From assembly GCA_030529305.1 (NCBI GenBank), contig JAUMXD010000044.1:1-12021 (forward strand): a stretch of 12,021 nt of DNA. The letters run 5' to 3'. Each line of letters begins with the position of its first letter. Position 1 is the stretch's first letter. The DNA is from Allobrachymonas sp. (GTDB lineage Bacteria; Pseudomonadota; Gammaproteobacteria; Burkholderiales; Burkholderiaceae). Below the pieces are notes generated by a model, which did not search any database, had not been told where the DNA came from, and saw only the letters and a program-made list of their open reading frames with translations. A program made the position numbers and the translations under genes. Positions 6,976-12,021 of the stretch are shown piece after piece.

Positions 6976-6982
6976 AAAGGAG
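6976..6982 (+). promoter_or_regulatory. Strong ribosome binding site of the dehydrogenase gene
   Basis: AAAGGAG lies seven bases before the ATG at 6990. It sets the start there, although the reading frame stays open upstream to 6882. Confidence 0.8.
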
Positions 6983-6989
6983 CTTTTCC

Positions 6990-7745
6990 ATGTTTTCACT
7001 CAAGCACCGCACAGCCCTGGTCACAGGCGGCAGTCGTGGCATTGGCAAAGGCATTGCCACCACGCTGCGCGAGGCAGGCGCCCAAGTGCTGATTGCCAGC
7101 CTTGATCCCTCAGAGGGCGAAAAAACTGCCGCCGAAATCGGCGCGCACTTCGTGCAGCTGGATGTGCGCTCGCAAGCCAGCTGCGCTGCTGCGGTAGCCG
7201 ATGCCGTGCAGCGCTTTGGCAAGCTGGACATTCTCTGCGCCAACGCGGGCATTTTTCCCAACGCGCCGCTGGCGACCATGACCGAAGCCGACTGGGATCA
7301 AACACACGCCATCAACCTCAAAGGCACCTTCTTCATCGTGCAAGCCGCTTTGAAAGAGATGCAGACTCGGCAGTACGGGCGGGTGGTGATTACGTCATCC
7401 ATCACCGGCCCGGTAACTGGCTTTCCGGGCTGGGCGCATTACGGCGCGAGCAAGGCCGGGCAGCTAGGCTTTATGCGCAGTGCGGCGCTGGAATACGCGC
7501 GCTTTGGCATCACCATCAATGCGGTGATGCCTGGCAACATCCTAACTGAAGGGCTGCAAGCGCAGGGCGAAACCTATTTGAACCAGATGCGCGCGGCCAT
7601 TCCCACCCACACCTTGGGCACCCCGCGCGACATTGGCACCGCGGCCTGCTTCTTCGCATCAGACGAAGCGGCCTACATCACCGGCCAGACCCTCATCATC
7701 GACGGCGGGCAAGTGCTGCCCGAATCGCCCGAGGCGCTGTTGTAA
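6990..7745 (+). CDS. FabG-like short-chain dehydrogenase/reductase
   Basis: A cytosolic NAD(P)-dependent oxidoreductase of the classical SDR family, 251 residues. The Rossmann cofactor motif TGGSRGIG spans 12-19, the NAG motif is at 85-87, catalytic Asn109 is in INLKG, the active-site serines are in TSSITG (135-140), and the YGASK motif gives Tyr151 and Lys155. It ends with TGQTLIIDGGQVLPES, a form I associate with a subgroup annotated as 3-oxoacyl-ACP reductase. The spacing from Ser137 to Tyr151 is 14 residues rather than the 13 of E. coli FabG. The substrate is not certain, and a role in fatty acid synthesis is not implied by context because no acyl carrier or other fab gene is adjacent. 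The start is fixed by AAAGGAG at 6976-6982. The gene stands alone and is followed by a strong terminator at 7785-7823. Confidence 0.92.
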   Translation: MFSLKHRTALVTGGSRGIGKGIATTLREAGAQVLIASLDPSEGEKTAAEIGAHFVQLDVRSQASCAAAVADAVQRFGKLDILCANAGIFPNAPLATMTEADWDQTHAINLKGTFFIVQAALKEMQTRQYGRVVITSSITGPVTGFPGWAHYGASKAGQLGFMRSAALEYARFGITINAVMPGNILTEGLQAQGETYLNQMRAAIPTHTLGTPRDIGTAACFFASDEAAYITGQTLIIDGGQVLPESPEALL

Positions 7746-8151
7746 CACCCCATCCCACAGCAACGGCTGCTGGCCTTGCAAACCACAACGCCCGTCATCC
7801 CTGGTAAAGATGACGGGCGTTGTTCCTTTTCTACGGCCGACTGCTCTCGTACCGCGTCGCCTGTGTACAGAACGGCAGCATCGTTTGCCGCAGCTTGGTT
7901 TTTGAAAAAAAGCAACAAAAATCGGGTACAGCTTGGGCGCCCAGCACGGCCTGCATTCTCGCAGCCCATGCTTTCGATACTGGGTGCATCAACTCGCCCA
8001 TCTCATCAGCGGCTGAAGTGATCAGCTGCATAGTGCATGACCATAAACAAGCGGTGGCAGAATAGGCATCAATCAACGCAGCCACGCCGCTTTTGTTGGC
8101 ACGGCATGCGATGAATGCTGTTGTTTTTGACGCTTTTCAGGAGTTGTTGCC
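7746..8151. other. 406-base intergenic region between the dehydrogenase and SPOR lipoprotein genes
   Basis: Apart from the terminator at 7785-7823 I find no convincing gene here. A minus-strand frame from a GTG at 8085 to 7831 (84 residues, Cys-rich) has no ribosome site and no family resemblance. I saw no promoter matching both -35 and -10 hexamers at a good spacing, though the promoter of the downstream lipoprotein should lie within 7850-8140. Confidence 0.6.
7785..7832 (+). terminator. Strong rho-independent terminator after the dehydrogenase gene
   Basis: A perfect 15-bp stem, 7785-7799 paired with 7809-7823, has a 9-base loop (CCTGGTAAA) and is followed by the T-rich stretch TCCTTTTCT. 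It lies 39 bases after the stop codon and is the longest perfect hairpin in the window. Confidence 0.87.
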
Positions 8152-8799
8152 ATGTCTGCCTTTGCACGCATTTTTTCTACCCGCCCTGCTGGCTCGCAAC
8201 CCCGCCGCCTGGGGTTGCTGGGTGGCTTGCTGGGCCTAGCGGCTTTGTCGGCCTGCTCAACTGTTTCATTGCAGCCCGGCGCAGAAAACCAGGCGGGCAT
8301 GTACGGCCAGCCTTATGGCAACACAGCCTATGGCCAGGCAGCGGCCAATACCTATGGCAGTGGGGCCATGCGCGCACCGGTGGTTGAATCCAGCCTCTAC
8401 AGCGATGGCCGCATGGTGGCAGCCCCTGCGGGCCAAGCTGCTGTAGGGGCCCCGATTGGCGCAGCGGCTGGCGCGCCAGTTGGAACCCAACCCGGCACCT
8501 ATGCAGGTGTTGGTGCAGGCGGCACGTCCACCTCACCTGCGGGTGCCGCGACAAACATGGCCACCTTGAACGGCCCGCATCTGCAAGCTGGCACCTTTGC
8601 CAGCCAAACCAGCGCAGAAGGCATTGCCAACCGCATTCGCAGCCAAGCCCCGCAGTTTGCGCAACGGGTAAGTGTGCAGCCTCGTGGCAGCAATTGGCGC
8701 GTGTTGATTGGCCCCTTCGCCAGCGATGCCGAGCGCGCCCAGGCTGCCCAAACCATTCGCAATGCCATTGGCAGCGAGGTAGTCAACGCCGCGCCTTGA
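8152..8799 (+). CDS. SPOR-domain lipoprotein
   Basis: The 215-residue product is a predicted lipoprotein. It has an Arg-rich N region, a hydrophobic core at 20-31 and lipobox L32-S33-A34-C35, so Cys35 would be acylated and the protein anchored in a membrane, probably the outer one. Residues 36-140 form a low-complexity Gly/Ala/Gln/Tyr/Pro/Thr linker with YGQ/YGN repeats and an Ala-Gly-Pro stretch. Residues 143-213 match a SPOR domain (LQAGTFASQTSAEGIANRIR, then WRVLIGPFASDAERAQAAQ). SPOR domains bind denuded glycan strands of septal peptidoglycan. There is no double-psi beta-barrel, so it is not a typical RlpA. A role in division or envelope maintenance is inference. An AGGAG site (8139-8143) eight bases upstream supports the start. 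Confidence 0.88.
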   Translation: MSAFARIFSTRPAGSQPRRLGLLGGLLGLAALSACSTVSLQPGAENQAGMYGQPYGNTAYGQAAANTYGSGAMRAPVVESSLYSDGRMVAAPAGQAAVGAPIGAAAGAPVGTQPGTYAGVGAGGTSTSPAGAATNMATLNGPHLQAGTFASQTSAEGIANRIRSQAPQFAQRVSVQPRGSNWRVLIGPFASDAERAQAAQTIRNAIGSEVVNAAP

Positions 8800-8977
8800 G
8801 TCTGCCCTTCTGCCTTTCTGTTCTGCTGCGCAGGCCCGGCCCCAGCTGCATGTGGTGCTGCGGGGTTAACGCATCGCCCCGCCAGCAGACCGATTCGTGC
8901 GCATATCTGCAAGCCCTGCCTTTGCAGCTCGCCTTGCCTTCATCCAACTGATCGCAGGGCCAGACTGGTACGGTGTT

Positions 8978-8993
8978 TGCTAACTGTTTAGCA
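8978..8993. promoter_or_regulatory. Perfect palindrome upstream of dinB
   Basis: TGCTAA (8978-8983) and TTAGCA (8988-8993) flank the 4-base centre CTGT, about 62 bases before the dinB start. The spacing and symmetry suit a dimeric regulator. It is not a canonical LexA box (CTGT-N8-ACAG). Which protein would bind is unknown. Confidence 0.4.
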
Positions 8994-9055
8994 GCCCGCA
9001 CGCCTCACCCTGCAAACACGCACTGGCTCTTGGGCATGCACTGTTCTACCCAACC

Positions 9056-10312
9056 ATGAACGCTACCGCCGCCCCACTGCCTCGGCGCATTGCGCATCTG
9101 GACATGGATGCCTTCTTCGCCTCGGTCGAGCTGCTGCGCTACCCGCAGCTCAAAGGGCTGCCCGTGGTGATTGGCGGCGCGCGCAGCGCAGCCGATGCAG
9201 CCCTGGCCGAGCAATACGGCAGCCGCACGCAAGAAATTCCGCCCACCGCCTTTCGCCGCCTGCGCGACTATGTGGGCCGCGGCGTGATCACCACCGCCAC
9301 CTATGCCGCCCGCCCCTTTGGGGTGGGCTCGGCCATGGGTTTGATGAAAGCCGCGCGCCTGTGCCCGCAGGCGATTTTGCTGCCGGTGGATCATGAACGC
9401 TACCGCGACTATTCGCGCCGCTTCAAGGCCATCATCACCAGCATCGCCCCCGTGATGGAAAACCGCGGCGTGGACGAGGTGTACATCGACTTCACCCACG
9501 CGCCCGGCGGCCAGCACGATGGCGGCCGCACGCTGGCCCAGCAGCTGCAACGCAGCATCTTCGAGCAAACGCAGCTCACCTGCTCGATTGGCGTGGCCCC
9601 CAACAAGCTGCTGGCCAAACTCGCCAGCGAATTCAACAAGCCCAACGGCATCAGCATCGTGCAGCCCCATGAGCTGCAAAGCCTGATCTGGCCCCTGCCC
9701 TGCCGCAAACTCAACGGCATTGGCCCCAAGGCCGATGCCAAGCTGGCCGCACTGGGCATTCACACCCTGGGCGAGCTGGCCGCTTGTGACCGCTTTTGGC
9801 TCATGGAGCGTTTTGGTCGCAGTTATGGCGCCTGGCTGTTTGAAGCCGCCTGGGGGCGAGACGACAGCCCCGTCGTTACCCACAGCGAGCCGATCAGCAT
9901 CAGCCGCGAAACCACGTTTGCGCGCGACCTGCACGCCGTGCGCGACAAGGCCGAGCTGGGCCGCATCTTCACCGCGCTGTGCGAGCGCGTGGCCGGCGAC
10001 CTGCAGCGCAAAGGCTATGTGGGCAAAAGCATCGGCATCAAGCTGCGCTATGCCGACTTTCGCATCGCCACACGCAACACCACCATCGGCCACTACACGG
10101 CCGATGCGCGCGAGCTGCGCCGCGTGGCCGGCCTGTGCCTCAAGCGCGTGAACTTGCAACAGCCCCTGCGCCTGCTGGGCGTGCGCGTAGGCCATTTGCT
10201 GCCCGCCAACGACCCAGCGGCCATTCACCACCCCGCAGCCAATGCCCCAATGGGTGAGACGGGCGAGCTGTTTGCCGGTGATTCAGTCAGCGAAAGCGCC
10301 GACAAGCACTGA
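9056..10312 (+). CDS. dinB: DNA polymerase IV (Y-family translesion polymerase)
   Basis: An error-prone cytosolic polymerase that bypasses damaged template bases. It has 418 residues against 351 in E. coli. The palm motif HLDMDAFFASVE (14-25) gives catalytic Asp16 and steric-gate Phe21. The second catalytic pair is Asp140-Glu141 in GVDEVYID. The SIGVAPNKLLAKLASEFNKP block (177-196) is intact, a helix-hairpin-helix lies at KLNGIGPKADAKL (218-230), and the little-finger domain runs from about 275 to 380. An extra segment (about 42-72) sits between the IGG and RGVITTATYAAR motifs; I recall this as common in Burkholderiales DinB proteins. The C-terminal 35 residues look disordered and lack an obvious QLxLF-type clamp-binding end. 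There is no Shine-Dalgarno site before the ATG, and no clear LexA box upstream. Confidence 0.95.
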   Translation: MNATAAPLPRRIAHLDMDAFFASVELLRYPQLKGLPVVIGGARSAADAALAEQYGSRTQEIPPTAFRRLRDYVGRGVITTATYAARPFGVGSAMGLMKAARLCPQAILLPVDHERYRDYSRRFKAIITSIAPVMENRGVDEVYIDFTHAPGGQHDGGRTLAQQLQRSIFEQTQLTCSIGVAPNKLLAKLASEFNKPNGISIVQPHELQSLIWPLPCRKLNGIGPKADAKLAALGIHTLGELAACDRFWLMERFGRSYGAWLFEAAWGRDDSPVVTHSEPISISRETTFARDLHAVRDKAELGRIFTALCERVAGDLQRKGYVGKSIGIKLRYADFRIATRNTTIGHYTADARELRRVAGLCLKRVNLQQPLRLLGVRVGHLLPANDPAAIHHPAANAPMGETGELFAGDSVSESADKH

Positions 10313-10439
10313 AGCCACTCAAGCGCCTGTCGCCTGTTTTCATTGATTAGCAGCGGCCAACAAGCAACGTCCACGTAGCCGTGTCCAAACCACCCAAAAG
10401 CCGGCTTCCAGCCCCGCAGCAACACCGCCAGGCCCGATA

Positions 10440-11618
10440 ATGGCGCCCATGTCTGAAGCCGTTTTCAACCGTACGCCCCTGTGGCGTTTTGTTTTTTCGC
10501 TGCTGCGCGGCATCGACCTGCCGCTGCTGCTGGGCACGCTGGCGCTGGTGGCCATCAGCCTCACGGCCATGTATTCGTCAGCCTACGACTATGCCGGGCG
10601 CTTCAATCTGCACGCGCGCAATATGGCGCTGGCGCTGGGCCTGGCCTTTGTGGTGATGCAGATTCCGCCGCAAAAAATCTCGCTGCTGGCCGTGCCGCTT
10701 TACACCCTGGGCATTGCCCTGCTGCTGGCCGTGGCGGCCTTTGGCATCACCAAGAAAGGGGCCACGCGCTGGGTCAACATCGGCGTGGTGGTGCAGCCCA
10801 GCGAGCTGATCAAAATCTCTTTGCCGCTGATGCTGGCCTGGTGGTTTCAAAAACGCGAGGAGCAATTGCGCCCGCTCGACTACGTGGTGGCCGGCGCCTT
10901 GCTGCTGCTGCCCGTGGGCCTGATTCTGAAGCAGCCCGATCTGGGCACCGCGCTGCTGGTTTTGATGGCGGGGCTGGCTGTGATCTTTTTCGCGGGCCTG
11001 CCCTGGCGGCTGGTGCTGCCGCCCATCATTCTGGGGGCTGTCGGCATTTTGTTGCTGATTCTGCTGGAGCCGCGCCTGTGCGCCGACGGCGTGGAGTGGT
11101 ACGTGCTGCGCCCCTACCAGCGCGAGCGGGTGTGCACCTTGCTCAACCCCATGCGCGATCCGCAGGGCAAGGGCTTTCACATCCTGCAAGGCATGATCGC
11201 GATTGGCGCGGGCGGCTTGTCTGGCAAGGGCTTCATGCGCGGCACGCAAACCCATCTGGAATTCATCCCCGAGCGCACTACCGATTTCATCTTCGCCGTC
11301 TACTCCGAAGAGTTCGGCCTACTGGGTAACCTGCTGCTGCTGGGCGTGTACCTGTTTCTGATCTGGCGCATGCTGTGGATTGCTGCCCACGCACAAACGG
11401 CTTTTTCGCGCCTGCTGGCTGGGGCCATCGGCATGATCTTTTTCACCTACGTATTCGTGAACATGGGCATGGTCAGCGGCATCCTGCCCGTGGTGGGCGT
11501 GCCCCTGCCCTTCATCAGCTACGGCGGCACGGCCATGCTCACTCTCGGCCTGGCACTGGGCATGGTGTTTGCCATTGGGCGCGAGAACAAGCTCCAGCAG
11601 CACCGCAGCGGTTTATAG
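10440..11618 (+). CDS. rodA: Rod shape-determining protein RodA (SEDS peptidoglycan glycosyltransferase)
   Basis: RodA polymerises lipid II into glycan strands for lateral wall growth, paired with the transpeptidase PBP2. The product is 392 residues with about ten membrane helices. SEDS motifs are in order: GATRWVNIGVVVQPSELIKI (107-126), KQPDLGTALL (164-173), RPYQRERV (224-231), GKGFMRGTQTHLEFIPERTT (262-281) with catalytic Asp282 immediately after, and VVGVPLPFISYGGTAML (351-367). The PFISYGG signature is intact. Two starts are possible: ATG 10440 (MAPMSEAV) and ATG 10449 (MSEAVFNR). Neither has a good ribosome site, and 10449 matches how related proteins begin. The usual partners mreBCD and mrdA are not upstream, where dinB lies instead 127 bases away, nor anywhere else visible. 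The gene converges on sbcB with a 52-base gap. Confidence 0.95.
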   Translation: MAPMSEAVFNRTPLWRFVFSLLRGIDLPLLLGTLALVAISLTAMYSSAYDYAGRFNLHARNMALALGLAFVVMQIPPQKISLLAVPLYTLGIALLLAVAAFGITKKGATRWVNIGVVVQPSELIKISLPLMLAWWFQKREEQLRPLDYVVAGALLLLPVGLILKQPDLGTALLVLMAGLAVIFFAGLPWRLVLPPIILGAVGILLLILLEPRLCADGVEWYVLRPYQRERVCTLLNPMRDPQGKGFHILQGMIAIGAGGLSGKGFMRGTQTHLEFIPERTTDFIFAVYSEEFGLLGNLLLLGVYLFLIWRMLWIAAHAQTAFSRLLAGAIGMIFFTYVFVNMGMVSGILPVVGVPLPFISYGGTAMLTLGLALGMVFAIGRENKLQQHRSGL

Positions 11619-11670
11619 ATAAATAGACCGGCTGCCTTGATGGTGTAAGCCAATAATGAGCACTCAGCAC

Positions 11671-12021
11671 TCAGCCCCCATCCGGCACCACCTCTTGCGC
11701 ATAGGCATTGAGCGTATCGAGCAGGGCTTGGCCGCGTTCGTCAGCAGTGGGGTAAAGCGCATCCAGCGCTTCGAGTAGGTCGTCCACCGTGCGGGCGCCG
11801 CCTTCTCCATCCAGCAAGCGGGCGGCACAGTGGGCCTGCCACTGTTCCTGCTCTTCGTCTGAAAGCGACTGCGGAAAGTTGCGCGCGCGATAGCGCCAGA
11901 AGAGTTCTTCCAGCCGCTCGTCTTCAAAGCCTGTGCGGGCGTCAAGCAGTTGATCGGCATTCATGCCACGCAGCGCATCGAGCTTGCGCCGGTCGGCCGC
12001 GCTGATGAAGCCGCCATACAG
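11671..12021 (-). CDS. sbcB: Exonuclease I, C-terminal part (5' end outside window)
   Basis: Exonuclease I degrades single-stranded DNA 3' to 5' and takes part in recombination and mismatch repair. Only the last 116 residues are present. Reading in from the right edge, LYGGFISAADRRKLDALRG corresponds to the E. coli LYDGFFSDADR region. It is followed by the family hallmark LEELFWRYRARNFPQSLSDE, where E. coli has LFRYRARNFPGTL, and a helical end LLDTLNAYAQEVVPDGG. The catalytic DEDD nuclease domain lies upstream of the window. The ATG at 11964 is an internal methionine. The stop (TGA at 11671-11673) lies inside a tandem pair of CACTCAG heptamers at 11661-11674. No clear terminator is visible between it and rodA. 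Confidence 0.9.
   Translation of the reverse strand: MYGGFISAADRRKLDALRGMNADQLLDARTGFEDERLEELFWRYRARNFPQSLSDEEQEQWQAHCAARLLDGEGGARTVDDLLEALDALYPTADERGQALLDTLNAYAQEVVPDGG

Noticed and set aside
7831..8085. A possible 84-residue minus-strand gene in the gap before the SPOR lipoprotein
   Set aside because: It starts at GTG without a ribosome site, is Cys- and Met-rich without pattern, and would run into the end of a terminator region of the opposite strand.
8948..8963. CTG-N10-CAG upstream of dinB as a LexA box
   Set aside because: Only the outer triplets match. The inner ten bases are GC-rich and lack the T and A that complete CTGT and ACAG.
9005..10231. A 408-residue open frame on the minus strand opposite dinB
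   Set aside because: It is an antisense shadow created by GC-rich third positions of dinB. Its His/Ala/Gln-rich composition matches no family and the sense frame is an unmistakable DinB.
11661..11674. Tandem CACTCAG heptamers as an attachment site or repeat array
   Set aside because: Only two copies exist, they overlap the sbcB stop codon, and no integrase or further copy is nearby.

Overview
The window looks like an ordinary chromosomal segment of a betaproteobacterium, most likely order Burkholderiales and family Comamonadaceae. The evidence is moderately high GC with GC-rich third codon positions, a PHA-granule phasin, a DinB with the extra finger-domain segment I associate with Burkholderiales, and the general look of the Upp, RodA and ExoI sequences. 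The lineage call rests on recognising protein families, not on a search. I see no tRNA, rRNA, CRISPR array, insertion sequence, integrase or prophage gene.

Left part (1-2457): the 3' end of upp (pyrimidine salvage) runs into eco, a periplasmic serine-protease inhibitor of the ecotin family. A secreted DUF4019-like protein follows. A 400-base gap rich in hairpins then separates these plus-strand genes from a convergent phasin gene, which has a strong terminator and an unusually long 3' UTR.

Middle (2691-6709): three minus-strand genes or remnants. They are a fused permease/ATPase ABC exporter, a YbdG-type mechanosensitive channel, and a small multi-pass membrane protein. The last lies in an AT-richer patch and appears broken by a one-base frameshift near 6513-6516.

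Right part (6990-12021): four plus-strand genes: a FabG-like short-chain dehydrogenase closed by a 15-bp perfect terminator stem, a SPOR-domain lipoprotein, dinB (DNA polymerase IV), and rodA (the SEDS peptidoglycan polymerase of cell elongation). The C-terminal part of sbcB (exonuclease I) enters from the right edge on the minus strand.

Most genes look like independent transcription units rather than one pathway. The shared themes are loose: cell envelope (ecotin, ABC exporter, channel, SPOR lipoprotein, RodA) and DNA repair (DinB, ExoI). I did not find a clear new biological system. The best leads are the frameshifted membrane gene in its AT-rich patch, the structured phasin 3' UTR, the overlapping terminator/promoter-like element before the DUF4019 gene, and a perfect palindrome upstream of dinB.
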